In this document: positions 50,682 to 59,984 of the stretch, piece after piece
Numbering within the stretch: the stretch's first letter is position 1
How the letters are laid out: each line of letters begins with the position of its first letter
Assembly (NCBI RefSeq): GCF_036227225.1
Contig: NZ_CP109444.1
Span: forward strand, 11,327,501-11,391,500
Length of the DNA: 64,000 bases
Source: Streptomyces sp. NBC_01478
GTDB taxonomy: Bacteria; Actinomycetota; Actinomycetes; Streptomycetales; Streptomycetaceae
Reading direction: 5' to 3'
Translations under genes and position numbers: made by a program
The notes under the pieces: model-generated
What the model saw: only the letters and a program-made list of their open reading frames with translations
The model's database searches: none
Told to the model about the DNA's origin: nothing

Positions 50682-51671
50682 ATGAACGAACAGAACGGCG
50701 GTCTGACCGTCGGCGTCGATCTCGGCGGCACGAAGATCGCCGCAGGGGCGGTCGACCCGGCAGGGGAGGTGGTCTCCCGTGTGCGCATCCCCACCCCGCA
50801 CGATCCGGACCGGATCGCCGAGGCGGTCGCCGAGGCGGTACAGAGGGTCCGCGCGGGTCGGTACGAGGTCCGGGCGGTCGGCGTCGGAGCCGCCGGATAC
50901 GTGGACGCGGACCGCTCGACGGTGCGCTTCGCGCCCAACCTGGGCTGGCACGACAAGGCGATCCGAGACATCGTCCAGGAGGCCACCGGGCTTCCGGTCG
51001 TCGTCGAGAACGACGCGAACGCGGCCGCATGGGGCGAGTTCATCCACGGAGCCGGTGCCGGGCACGACGACATGCTGATGGTCATGGCGGGCACCGGCCT
51101 CGGTGGAGGCATCATCAGCCGCGGCCGGCTCTTCCGAGGCCGCTTCGGCATGGCGGGCGAGATCGGCCACTACCGGGCGGTCCCCGACGGCCTGCCATGC
51201 CCCTGCGGCCAGCACGGCTGTATGGAGCAGTACGCCAGCGGAGCTGCCCACACGCGCCGCGCCCGCGAGATGGCGGTCGCCGATCCGGCACGGGCCGCGG
51301 CGGTGCTCGCCCTGGGCGACGGCACCCCCTCCGGCCTTGAGGGCCACCATGTGACCAAGGCCGCCCTCGGCGGCGACCCCTTCTCCCTCGACGTGTTCGC
51401 GCAGTCGGGCCGCTGGCTGGGCCAGGCTCTCGCCGACCTCGCGTCCATCCTCGATCCGTCCGTCATCGTCATCGGCGGCGGCCTCGGCGACACCGGCGAA
51501 CTGATCAGGCGTCCGGCCGAGATCTCCTACCGTCGGGCCCTCGGCGGCGGGGAGCACCGTGTCTACGCCGAGGTCCGCACCGCCACCGCCGGATCGGATG
51601 CCGGCCTTGTCGGCGCGGCCAACCTGGCGCGCCTCCACGAACTGCTCTCGTCCCCGGCCTCCGTTCTCTGA
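50682..51671 (+). CDS. ROK-family glucokinase
   Basis: A 329-residue sugar kinase that phosphorylates glucose with ATP. Phosphate-1 motif LTVGVDLGGTKIAAG; catalytic Asp in VVVENDANAAAWGE; ATP glycine motif MVMAGTGLGGGI; ROK zinc motif CPCGQHGCMEQYASG (three Cys), with EIGHYRA before it. This resembles the GlkA type that also mediates glucose repression in Streptomyces. The next gene is a sugar porter, giving uptake plus phosphorylation. Confidence 0.92.
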   Translation: MNEQNGGLTVGVDLGGTKIAAGAVDPAGEVVSRVRIPTPHDPDRIAEAVAEAVQRVRAGRYEVRAVGVGAAGYVDADRSTVRFAPNLGWHDKAIRDIVQEATGLPVVVENDANAAAWGEFIHGAGAGHDDMLMVMAGTGLGGGIISRGRLFRGRFGMAGEIGHYRAVPDGLPCPCGQHGCMEQYASGAAHTRRAREMAVADPARAAAVLALGDGTPSGLEGHHVTKAALGGDPFSLDVFAQSGRWLGQALADLASILDPSVIVIGGGLGDTGELIRRPAEISYRRALGGGEHRVYAEVRTATAGSDAGLVGAANLARLHELLSSPASVL

Positions 51672-51808
51672 CCCGCGACGGGCTCGCCCGCAGGCCCGAA
51701 GAGCGGCCCAGGGGCGCCGGCGCAGTCGTCCTCCCGATCCGCGTCCTCTACGACCGGTGCTCCCGCCCGCGAGTCCGGGCACCCGGTCCCGTGAAGGAGT
51801 GCTTGTCC

Positions 51809-53242
51809 ATGACCTCGAACGCCTCTTCCGCGGAGTCGGCCCACTCAAGGGCCGCGCTCCGCCCGACCAACCTCCGGCGCATCACCTACATATCGGCGGC
51901 CGCGTCGATCGGTGGCTTCCTGTTCGGCTACGACAGTGCCGTCATCAACGGCGCCGTCACCGGAATCCAGCACCGGTTCGATGTCACCTCCAGTGAGACG
52001 GGCACCATCGTCGCCTCCGCCCTGCTCGGTTCCGCCTTCGGTGCGGCCGTCGCCGGGCGTCTCGCCGACCGCGTCGGCCGTCGGCGCGTGATGCACCTGG
52101 CAGCGGTTCTCTTCGCGATCAGTGCGCTCGGCTCGTCCATGCCCTTCTCCGCCTGGGACCTGGGAGCCTGGCGCGTCATCGGCGGTATGGCGATCGGCCT
52201 CGCCTCACTGATCGGCCCCACCTACATCGCCGAGGTTGCGCCGCCCGACCACCGCGGTCGGCTTGCCTCGTTCCAACAGGCGGCCATCGTGCTCGGCATC
52301 ACCGCCTCCCAGCTGGTCAACTGGGGTATCGCCCAAGGGGCCGACGGCAAGAGCGAAAACTCGTTGGGTGCCCTGCATGCCTGGCAGTGGATGCTCATGG
52401 CCGCCGTCGTACCGGCACTCGCCTACTTGCTCCTGACTCTGCGCATCCCTGAGTCGCCGCACTTCCTCGTCGCCACGGGCCGCGAAGTCCAGGCCCTCGC
52501 CGTAGTGCGTGACCTGCAGGGCACAAACGCCGGCGCCGAGGACCGGATCGCCGAGATCCAGCACGCGCTCAGGACCGACCACAAGCCGCGGGTACGCGAT
52601 CTGCTCGACGGCCGCTTCGGGCTGCTGCCGATCGTGTGGGTCGGCATCGGGATGGCCGTGTTCCAGCAACTCGTGGGCATCAACGTCATCTTCTACTACT
52701 CGTCGCTGCTGTGGCAGTCGGTGGGCATCGACCAGGCCAGCTCCCTGCTGATCAGCCTTTCCACGTCCATCATCAACATCGTCGGAACCGTCGTGGCGAT
52801 GCTGCTGATCGACCGGATCGGCCGCAAACCGCTCGCGCTGACCGGCTCGGCCGGCATGGCCGTGTCGCTGGCTCTGGCCAGCTGGGCGTTCTCGTACCGG
52901 ACAGGCAGTGGCAGCAGTCTGTCCATCCCGGACACTCAGGGCACCGTGGCACTGGTCGCCGCCCACGCCTTCGTCTTCTTCTTCGCGGTCTCCTGGGGTG
53001 TGGTGCTCTGGGTGATGGTCGGCGAGATGTTCCCGCTGCGCATCCGCGCCGCCGCGATGTCGGTCGCGACCGCCGCCAACTGGATCGCCAACTGGGCCGT
53101 CACCGAGAGTTTCCCCCGCATGTCGGACTGGAACCTGTCGTCCACCTACGCCGTCTACGCGGGCTTCGCCGTGCTGTCCTTCGTCTTCGTCGCGGTACGG
53201 GTGCGTGAGACCAACGGCAAGAAGCTGGAGGAGATGGGATGA
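51809..53242 (+). CDS. MFS sugar porter (GlcP-like)
   Basis: A 477-residue, 12-helix major-facilitator transporter. Sugar-porter signatures: SIGGFLFGYDSAVINGA (helix 1), GRLADRVGRRRV, PESPHFLVATGR after helix 6, QQLVGINVIFYYSS (helix 7), DRIGRKPL, and GEMFPLRIRA after helix 10. ATG 51809 has AAGGAG 11 nt upstream; an in-frame GTG at 51791 precedes that site and is less likely. It should import glucose or a similar hexose by proton symport for the adjacent kinase. Confidence 0.93.
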   Translation: MTSNASSAESAHSRAALRPTNLRRITYISAAASIGGFLFGYDSAVINGAVTGIQHRFDVTSSETGTIVASALLGSAFGAAVAGRLADRVGRRRVMHLAAVLFAISALGSSMPFSAWDLGAWRVIGGMAIGLASLIGPTYIAEVAPPDHRGRLASFQQAAIVLGITASQLVNWGIAQGADGKSENSLGALHAWQWMLMAAVVPALAYLLLTLRIPESPHFLVATGREVQALAVVRDLQGTNAGAEDRIAEIQHALRTDHKPRVRDLLDGRFGLLPIVWVGIGMAVFQQLVGINVIFYYSSLLWQSVGIDQASSLLISLSTSIINIVGTVVAMLLIDRIGRKPLALTGSAGMAVSLALASWAFSYRTGSGSSLSIPDTQGTVALVAAHAFVFFFAVSWGVVLWVMVGEMFPLRIRAAAMSVATAANWIANWAVTESFPRMSDWNLSSTYAVYAGFAVLSFVFVAVRVRETNGKKLEEMG

Positions 53243-53532
53243 CAGCGCCGCGCACCCCTCGGCTGAACAACCGTGCCCTGCCTGTCCGTTCGGTGGCGGG
53301 TTGGTGGCTTGTCGCGTCCTGCCGCGGCGCCGACATCGAGACCTTCTTCCCTCCTCCGGGCGACCTGGCGACCGTCCGACGGGCGCTGATGATCTGCGAT
53401 CGGTGCCCGGTACGGGTTCCGTGTCGCCGGTACGCGCTCGACCACCGGGAACGGCACGGGATCTGGGGCGGTCTGACCGAGGAGACACGCGAAACCCTCA
53501 TCCGCATGGGACCCACGAAGTGTCCCTCCTGA
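53239..53532 (+). CDS. WhiB-like protein, second copy
   Basis: A 97-residue Wbl protein overlapping the transporter stop (ATGA). Cys ligands in VASCRGADIETFFPP and ICDRCPVRVPCRRYA (four in all), then GIWGGLTEET. The N-terminal 25 residues are extra. It is the last gene of a glucokinase-porter-whiB unit, an unexpected partner for sugar uptake, and is closed off by a very strong terminator. Confidence 0.9.
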   Translation: MTAPRTPRLNNRALPVRSVAGWWLVASCRGADIETFFPPPGDLATVRRALMICDRCPVRVPCRRYALDHRERHGIWGGLTEETRETLIRMGPTKCPS

Positions 53533-53552
53533 CGCCGAACTGAACCCAACAG

Positions 53553-53613
53553 CGCCGTCATCGACAGAACCCGCCGGAGACCACCATCCCGGCGGGTTCT
53601 GTCGATGACGGCG
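53553..53613 (+). terminator. very strong hairpin terminator after the sugar/WhiB operon
   Basis: Perfect 25-bp stem (53553-53577 with 53589-53613) and an 11-nt loop, 20 nt after the whiB stop. No T-tract. The length and perfection are striking; it could also act on the opposite strand. Confidence 0.75.
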
Positions 53614-53749
53614 TCTTCGAATCCCGGCCCCGGCGCGGCAGTACCGACGAGGTCGAGTCGTTTGACTGATGCTGCGGGCGCACCGAGGGCGTAATGAGGC
53701 GCGATTAGAATGCCGTGCGACGTGACCTTCTGCACGGAGGAAGCCGCAC

Positions 53750-53806
53750 ATGGTCAGCCCAGCAGTCGGAGCCTTCCCGAGGCCGAACCCGGCACCCGCG
53801 CGATGA
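53750..53806 (+). CDS. 18-residue leader peptide coupled to the LAL gene
   Basis: An ATG at 53750 has a strong ribosome site (GGAGGAAG at 53736-53743, 9 nt from GGAGG to ATG) and encodes MVSPAVGAFPRPNPAPAR, then TGA. The TGA overlaps the ATG at 53803 of the LAL regulator (ATGA), which has no ribosome site of its own. It is Pro-rich (5 of 18), so ribosome speed here could set LAL expression. If the LAL gene really starts at 53710 this frame would be fortuitous. Confidence 0.5.
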   Translation: MVSPAVGAFPRPNPAPAR

Positions 53807-56547
53807 TCGGCCGGGACGAGGAGCTGCGTATCCTGCGCACGCTGCTGGCGGACGCGGCGGACGGACACGGTGGTGCGCTGTTGATGCACGGCCCCGCCGG
53901 CGTCGGCAAGTCGGCGCTGCTGCGCACCGTCGGCGCCGACGGCACCGAGGGCGGATTCAACGTGCTGAGCGCGGCCGGTGTGGAGACCGAGCTGTGGCTG
54001 CCGTTCGCGGCCCTGCAACTGCTGCTGCGACCGGTCGCCCACGGCATCGAGAAGCTGCCGACCCCGCACCGGACCGCGCTGGTCGACGCGTTCAGCGCCA
54101 CGCAGACCGAACCCCACATCTTCCGGGTCGCGCTCGCCGTACTCGAACTGCTCGCCGACGAGGCCGACCGGGAGCCGCTCCTGCTGATCGTCGACGATCT
54201 GCAGTGGATCGACGCACCGAGTCGGGACGTCCTCAGATTCGTGGCCCGGCGCACCCGCGACCTCCCCGTACTGATCATCGCCGCGTCCCGGGTCCGCTCT
54301 CCAGAGTCCTACGACCCGAGCGCGCAACCGGACCTCCCTCTGCAGCCACTCGGGTCGTCGGCTGCCGCCGAACTGCTCGATACGGCCGCGCCGGACCTGT
54401 CGGCGCCGATCCGGGCCTTCATCCTGGAACGCGCCGCGGGCAACCCGCTGGCCCTGGTCGAGCTGCCCAAGACGGTGCAGGACTTGGCACCGCAGATGGA
54501 CGATCTGCCGCTGACCCAGCGCCTGGAGGACGCGTTCGCCGCGCGTACGGACTCGGTGAGCCCGGAGTGCCGCAGGCTCCTGCTGGCCCTGGCCGCCGAG
54601 CCCAACGCGCCACTGAACCGGCTGCTGGACGTGTCGAGTCGTCTGACAGGCACGGCGGTTTCCGTGAAGGCGGTGCAGGAGGCGGTCGACGCGGGTCTGG
54701 TCGTTCTGGTCGGCCGTACTCTTGAGTTCCGGCATCCGCTGATGCGTTCGGCGATCTATACCCGTGCCAGCGTCTCCGATCGGCTGGACACTCACCGCGC
54801 CGTCGCAGAGGCCATGGCCGACACACCCGAGCACCAGCTTCTTCACCTGGCCGCCGCATCGCTCGGTCCGGACGAGGAACTCGCCGTCAGGCTGGAACGT
54901 TTCGCCGACACGGCGCTGGCCCGGGGCAAGGTGGCGTCGGCCGTTCCGGCCCTGCGTCAGGCGGCCGAGCTGGTCCAGGACCCGCGCCGCAGGACCGAGA
55001 TCCTGGTGCGGGCAGTGGAGTCGGCCAGCGAGATCAACGACCGGGTTCACACCCAGCTGTTGCTGGACCGGGCCGACATGAGCGAACTCGGCCCACTGGA
55101 ACGGGCTCGTCTTATGGTCGTGTCCGACAAGGCGGCGTTCGAACCCGACGAGCCGCACCGCCGGATCGAGGACATGGTGACCACGGCGGCCGGCGCGTTC
55201 GACGCAGGCGGTGTGCGGGTCGCCGAGAACCTGTTGTGGCGGGCCGCCGCCCGGTGCTTCTTCCAGGACGGCGACGCACGGGTGCGCACGCTGGCCTCGG
55301 CCGAGCTGGACCGATGGAACCCTGATCCGGACGCTCCCGTCGTCCTGGCGGTACGGGCGTACACCGAGCCGTACCGGTACGGCGCCGAGGTGATCGCACT
55401 GCTCGACGGCCTCCGCCCGGACCACGAGGACGGCCGGATCACGCATTTCCTCGGCAGCGGCGCGATGGTCCTGGGCGACGTCACCCGCGCCGCCCGGTAC
55501 CTGTCGCTGGCGGCCGCGGCGTGGCGGTCGCAGGGCAGGCTCGGGCTGCTCGCCCGGTCACTTGCCGGGAGTTGGCCGCGGGTGTACCTCGGTCAGCTAG
55601 ATCGGGCCCGCGAGGAGTCCGGCGAAGGACTCGCCCTGGCCGAGGAGAGCGGGGAATGGATCGTCTGGCTGGGGGTGAAGGCGACGGGGAGTCTGGTGGC
55701 GGCGCTGCGCGGCGAGTCCGAGGCCGCGGCGCGGATGCTCGGCGAGCTCCGTGCCCACCGGCTGTTCCCCGGCATGCCGTTCGCCGCCGTGATGGCGCAG
55801 CAGGTCGAGGGCCTGCTGGCGCTCTTCGACGGCCGCGCGACCGAGGCGTACGACGCCATCTCCCGCGCGTTCGATCCCGCCGACCCGCACTACCACTCGG
55901 TCAGTCGCTGGCTGCTCGCACCGGACCTGGCGGACGCCGCGGTGTCCGCGGGCACCGTGCAGCAGGCCCGGGAACTACTCGACGGACTCCCCGAGTTGGC
56001 CGCCAGGCTGCCCTCGGAAATGATGGTGGTGGCCCAGGCCTACACGGAGGCGGTGCTGGCGCCGGACGACACGGCGGAGGAGCGCTACACCGCGGCGCTG
56101 GCCGCGCTGCCCGCCGGCTGGGCCCTGGCGCGAGCCCGGCTGCACCTGCACCACGGCCGCCGGCTGCGTCGGCAACGGCGCAACGTCGACGCCCGGAGTC
56201 CGCTGCGCACCGCGCGCGACGAGTTCGACCGGATCGGCGCGCGGCCCTGGGCCGAGACGGCTCGTGAGCAACTGCGCGCCGCCGGCGAGTCGAGCGGTCG
56301 GCGGCAGGCGAACACCAGCGACCGGCTGTCGGCCCAGGAGATGCAGATCGCGGTGCTGGCGTCGCAGGGGCTGAGCAACCGGGAGATCGCCCAGCGCCTG
56401 TTCATCTCGCACCGCACCGTCGGAGCCCATCTGTACCGCATCTATCCCCGCTTGGGCATCACCAGCCGCGGCAGGCTCGCCGCCGCGCTCGCCGCACTCC
56501 ACGACGAACACCCGACGGCCGATTCGCCAGGGGCCAACACCGGCTGA
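53803..56547 (+). CDS. LuxR-family LAL regulator (third subtype)
   Basis: A 914-residue regulator from ATG 53803 (in-frame ATG 53710 would add 31 residues). Walker A HGPAGVGKSALL, Walker B LLLIVDDLQWIDAPS, helical middle, and LuxR HTH (LSAQEMQIAVLASQGLSNRE, then ISHRTVGAHLYRIYPRLGIT). It differs from the two pairs in the region after Walker B and lacks their conserved middle blocks. Likely translated by coupling to the leader peptide. No obvious target operon; the glucose operon lies just upstream behind a terminator. Confidence 0.9.
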   Translation: MIGRDEELRILRTLLADAADGHGGALLMHGPAGVGKSALLRTVGADGTEGGFNVLSAAGVETELWLPFAALQLLLRPVAHGIEKLPTPHRTALVDAFSATQTEPHIFRVALAVLELLADEADREPLLLIVDDLQWIDAPSRDVLRFVARRTRDLPVLIIAASRVRSPESYDPSAQPDLPLQPLGSSAAAELLDTAAPDLSAPIRAFILERAAGNPLALVELPKTVQDLAPQMDDLPLTQRLEDAFAARTDSVSPECRRLLLALAAEPNAPLNRLLDVSSRLTGTAVSVKAVQEAVDAGLVVLVGRTLEFRHPLMRSAIYTRASVSDRLDTHRAVAEAMADTPEHQLLHLAAASLGPDEELAVRLERFADTALARGKVASAVPALRQAAELVQDPRRRTEILVRAVESASEINDRVHTQLLLDRADMSELGPLERARLMVVSDKAAFEPDEPHRRIEDMVTTAAGAFDAGGVRVAENLLWRAAARCFFQDGDARVRTLASAELDRWNPDPDAPVVLAVRAYTEPYRYGAEVIALLDGLRPDHEDGRITHFLGSGAMVLGDVTRAARYLSLAAAAWRSQGRLGLLARSLAGSWPRVYLGQLDRAREESGEGLALAEESGEWIVWLGVKATGSLVAALRGESEAAARMLGELRAHRLFPGMPFAAVMAQQVEGLLALFDGRATEAYDAISRAFDPADPHYHSVSRWLLAPDLADAAVSAGTVQQARELLDGLPELAARLPSEMMVVAQAYTEAVLAPDDTAEERYTAALAALPAGWALARARLHLHHGRRLRRQRRNVDARSPLRTARDEFDRIGARPWAETAREQLRAAGESSGRRQANTSDRLSAQEMQIAVLASQGLSNREIAQRLFISHRTVGAHLYRIYPRLGITSRGRLAAALAALHDEHPTADSPGANTG

Positions 56548-56694
56548 CGGCGCGTCGGCCCCAGACGGTGTCCAGCGTGGGTCGGCCGGAGGAATCGTCG
56601 GTAGCAGCGGAGAGCTGCAGCCAGGCCGAGAAGGGTCAGGTGGTTGCGGGGGAACCTCGCACGAAGGATGCCCCGCCGTGAGGGACGGCATCGC

Positions 56695-58971
56695 TCACTC
56701 GAAGCGGATGTTCTCCGGGTGCGAGGACCGCCACAATGTGGGGAGCGTCAGCACGGTCACGGCGACGCTGGCGGCAGCTCCGATGCCTGCTATCGCCAGC
56801 ATGCTGTTCCAGTCGTAGACCGCTGTCCTGCCGATGAGACCGAGCAGCGCGCTGCCGAGGGCGGTTCCCACCACTCCTGCGACGAGTAGTCCTGTCGCGA
56901 CCGGCAACGCGGTCTGCCACAGGATCGAGTGGATGAGGGTGCGCCGCGGGGTGCCGAAGGTGACGAGCACAGCCAGGACGCGTTTGCGGTCCCGGAGTTG
57001 TTCGATCGTACCGAGCAGCAAACTTGCCGCGATCAGCAGCAGGACGGCGGTCACCCCGGCCAGCAGGTCCCGCCTGATCCCGTCGAGAGCCATGTCGCCC
57101 TTGGCCTGTGTGGGGAAATCGACGGTGAAGGAAGGGTCCAGCCGGGCGGCTGCCGTGCGAAGCCGGTCCTGGATGTCTTCACTGGACGTCGAGTACCTGA
57201 TGCTGATGGTGCTCACAGCGTCCGCCATCGTCGAGGAGCCGGCTGCTCGGGGGGTGGCGAGCAGCATTTTCTCGGGGAAGGCACCTTGTGGATCGCTGCT
57301 CCTGGCCTCGACGGTGGCGGTGATGTGCGGCACCTTCCACAGGGGGCCTTTCATGTCCAAGCGCATCGTGCTGCCCGACTTCCACACGGTCGTGTCGGCG
57401 GAGCTGGGGCTGTTCCGCGGGGTGACGACGAAGGCATCTCCATCGGTGCAGCCGGGCAGCGAGGCAAGCAGTGTCAGCTGGCCGCATCCTGCGACGCGGA
57501 CCGTCTGCGGGAAATCGTCATCGGACCCGCTGACGGACAACTCCGCGTAGCCGATCGCTTGTTGCACGCCGGGCGTTGCGGAGAACACTGAGGCGTACCG
57601 ATCCCTGTACCCCTTGTCGTCGTCGAGACTGGCGACGCCGATATGCGTGCTCGGCGTGGAACTGTTCCTGGCTGCCCCGCTGCCGCCGTTCTGACCGTGC
57701 GCGATCCCGGTGAAGAGGGTCTGCAGTGCTACGGCACCGGCCACGGCGACGACGATACCGTTGACCGAGCGGGTGGAGGCTTCGCTGCTCAACTGCAACC
57801 GACGGACGGCCAGTTGCCAGGAGAGGGGACCGAATCCGCCGGAGACCCTGGTGAGTTGCTCCAGGATCCAGGGCAGAATGGCGGTCACGCCGACGAGCAA
57901 CGCCAGCATGCCGACAACGATCAGAATGACGCTGGTGGCACTGCGTAGGTCGGATCCGCCCCGCGCTGACGTCCGTAGCAGAAGCAGTCCGAGTACGGGC
58001 ACAGCGATGCGCCACCACAGCCGTCGTGTGGCACCACCGGACTTGCGAACCACCCCGAGGGGTTCGACCACCACCCCGTTCATCGCCAGCCTCGTTACGG
58101 CGAGAGACAGCACGACCACGCCGACCACCGTGAGTGCCGCCAGAACGGGCTGCGGGCTGAGGTCCTCGGTGAACACACTGAGTCCCGGTATGTCCATCAA
58201 CCCGATGAACTGTCGGCCGAACAGGAACAGGACCGCGCCCAGGGCGACGCCGAGCAGCGCGCTGACCAGCGTCTCGCCTGCGGCGATACGGGCGGTCATC
58301 CGACGGTCCGCGCCTACCAGCCGTAGCGCGGCCAGCCTTCGGTCGCGGTGTTCGCCGCCGAACCGGACGGCTGCGGCGATGAACACCGCGACCGGGGCGA
58401 GCAGCACGACCATCCCGACGATACTCAGCAGCGCGAGCTCGGGGTCGAGCGGTTTCGCTGGATAGGCCTTGCCGAAGTGGTCCAGTCGACGGGCTCCTGC
58501 GACACCGTCCGCCATGTGTTCGCCGCCCAGATAGAAGGCGTATTCGCCGGGCCCGACCAGACCCCGGTCCGCGACTTCTCCCGTGATGGGATGGTCGAGG
58601 CGCTCGCGAAGCAAGTCACTCCCGGGCGCGGCCAGCAGCTTCCGGAGTGCCGGTGAGACGACCATCTCCCCGGGACGCGGGAATCGCGTGACTCCGGGAG
58701 GCAGCGGCGCCGCAGGCCCCTCGGGTTCCAGCATCCTTCCCCGGATTTCCCTGCCTCGGAACACCGTGTCAATTTCACTGAGCAACACCGTGCTGCGAGA
58801 GGGTGTGATGACCCGGTCGTCGAGATTGATGTCGATCCGGTTGTGGATCCGTTCGTCTCGGTGGTGTCTGGCAGTGGGTACGCACGAGGCCAGCAGCAGC
58901 AGTGCGACCCCCAGTCCGATGCCCACGGCCATCAGGACGGTACGCACCAAACCGTCCCGGCCGCCGGTCAT
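56695..58971 (-). CDS. FtsX/MacB-like ABC transporter permease, no ATPase partner
   Basis: A 758-residue permease (up to about 87 nt longer at the 5' end). A first helix (LMAVGIGLGVALLLLASCV), a roughly 200-residue extracytoplasmic region, then two FtsX-like domains with multiple helices (IAAAVRFGGEHRDRRLAALR, TLVSALLGVALGAVLFLFG; LEQLTRVSGGFGPLSWQLAV; a C-terminal block LRDRKRVLAVLVTFGTPRRT). Proteins like this export lipids, peptides or drugs with a separate ATPase. Such an ATPase, and the PadR regulator often found with it, are absent here, so the operon may be partial. Confidence 0.82.
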   Translation of the reverse strand: MTGGRDGLVRTVLMAVGIGLGVALLLLASCVPTARHHRDERIHNRIDINLDDRVITPSRSTVLLSEIDTVFRGREIRGRMLEPEGPAAPLPPGVTRFPRPGEMVVSPALRKLLAAPGSDLLRERLDHPITGEVADRGLVGPGEYAFYLGGEHMADGVAGARRLDHFGKAYPAKPLDPELALLSIVGMVVLLAPVAVFIAAAVRFGGEHRDRRLAALRLVGADRRMTARIAAGETLVSALLGVALGAVLFLFGRQFIGLMDIPGLSVFTEDLSPQPVLAALTVVGVVVLSLAVTRLAMNGVVVEPLGVVRKSGGATRRLWWRIAVPVLGLLLLRTSARGGSDLRSATSVILIVVGMLALLVGVTAILPWILEQLTRVSGGFGPLSWQLAVRRLQLSSEASTRSVNGIVVAVAGAVALQTLFTGIAHGQNGGSGAARNSSTPSTHIGVASLDDDKGYRDRYASVFSATPGVQQAIGYAELSVSGSDDDFPQTVRVAGCGQLTLLASLPGCTDGDAFVVTPRNSPSSADTTVWKSGSTMRLDMKGPLWKVPHITATVEARSSDPQGAFPEKMLLATPRAAGSSTMADAVSTISIRYSTSSEDIQDRLRTAAARLDPSFTVDFPTQAKGDMALDGIRRDLLAGVTAVLLLIAASLLLGTIEQLRDRKRVLAVLVTFGTPRRTLIHSILWQTALPVATGLLVAGVVGTALGSALLGLIGRTAVYDWNSMLAIAGIGAAASVAVTVLTLPTLWRSSHPENIRFE

Positions 58972-59287
58972 GGCGAGCCGTGCGCCGAAGCCGAGAGCGC
59001 GAAGACTTCCGAATTGCTGTCGACGACGTGGGGCCGATGGGGAGACGGCCTGTCGCACATGCTGCAGACGTGGGTTCACTGGCAACCTCTCGTGCTGGGC
59101 GCGGAGCGCCGACGACCATGCCTCTGGCCGTGGGGTGACAAACCACCCAAGGTGTGCCCGCAAGAGCCTTTGAAGGGCCGATGCCTGAAGCTTCTGACCT
59201 ACAAGCCATGCTGTACGGCAACACACCTTGTGTGCATCGAGGCATTGAACAGTTGGCGGCCGAAAGTGCCGCCTGACACGGTGCGGA
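58972..59287. other. leader region of the FtsX-like gene, no gene seen
   Basis: 316 nt between the permease ATG and the operator-like palindrome. The permease frame stays open through it, with residues RALGFGARLAMTGG just before the chosen ATG looking family-like, so the true start may be a GTG near 59058. Codon use farther upstream (Cys, His, Gln rich) looks non-coding. Confidence 0.4.
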
Positions 59288-59306
59288 CTATACATCGCAT
59301 GTATAG
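59288..59306. promoter_or_regulatory. operator-like palindrome (8-3-8), PadR/TetR style
   Basis: CTATACAT-CGC-ATGTATAG is a perfect 8-bp inverted repeat and the most AT-rich spot nearby. It resembles the ATAC/GTAT-type sites of PadR-like repressors, which often control ABC exporters with FtsX-like permeases. The gene it would control is the minus-strand permease. Confidence 0.5.
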
Positions 59307-59359
59307 ATACCGGAAAGCGGTCGGCGGGGCATCCGGATCACCTCGGATCCTCGTGGCGG

Positions 59360-59815
59360 CCTCGGGCGGCGAGGGCGGCGGTTTCCCACCGTGTCGTTTG
59401 GGCCCCCTCGTTCCGAGGTTGCGCTCGCGCTCGCCGAGAGGCTGGTGTCGGCAAGGGGAGTCCGGAACGAGATCGCGCAGCCGCCGATCCGGCGCACGAG
59501 GCCGAACCCGGGGAGGTGCTCAAGTGCGCGGTCCGGCTCCTGACGGAACGGTTCTCTCCAGCCGAACGTGCCGTGTGCGTACTTCGTCAGGCGTTCGAAT
59601 AGTCGTTCCAATAGATCGTCGGCATGCTCGAACTCGGCGAGGTCGACGCGCGGTAACTGGCGCTCCGAGCGCACGGGCATCTCGCCCGACAGCGGTGCGA
59701 ACCATTCGATTCAGTGGAGCGTGACGAGCTGCTCGAAGCCGTCCTGGGCGTAGCGCGAGTCGGCGACATGGCGCAGCTCATCAATCTGCAACAGGGGCTT
59801 CGCGCCGTGTCGTAA
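59360..59815 (+). pseudogene. ECF (SigJ-like) sigma factor pseudogene with in-frame stops
   Basis: Reading one plus-strand frame (CTC at 59519) gives ARARREAGVGKGSPE, then KCAVRLLTERFSPAERAVCV, LRQAFE, then stop (TAG 59600), SFQ, stop (TAG 59612), IVGMLELGEVDAR, stop (TAA 59654), RAHGHLARQRCEPFDSVERD, ELLEAVLGVARVGDMAQL, and a final TAA at 59813. This aligns with region 4 and the start of the SnoaL domain of the sigma factor at 39944 (LTPVERAVYVLREAFDYAYA; RRESVDAAEHRRLLTAFV). Region 2 is missing. Three internal stops show it is dead. Confidence 0.82.
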
Positions 59816-59984
59816 CCCCGATGATCTCCCTTGGCAATGGTCCGGCAACCAAGATGTGGAGAGCCGTCGGCAGGGTGCCGACAGTGGTCGTCCGGCGATT
59901 GTCCGTGCCACGCGCAGGAGCGCATGATGGGGCGATCCGAGTTGATCAGGATCAGGCTCTTCTTATCTGTGCGGTGGGTGGTGG

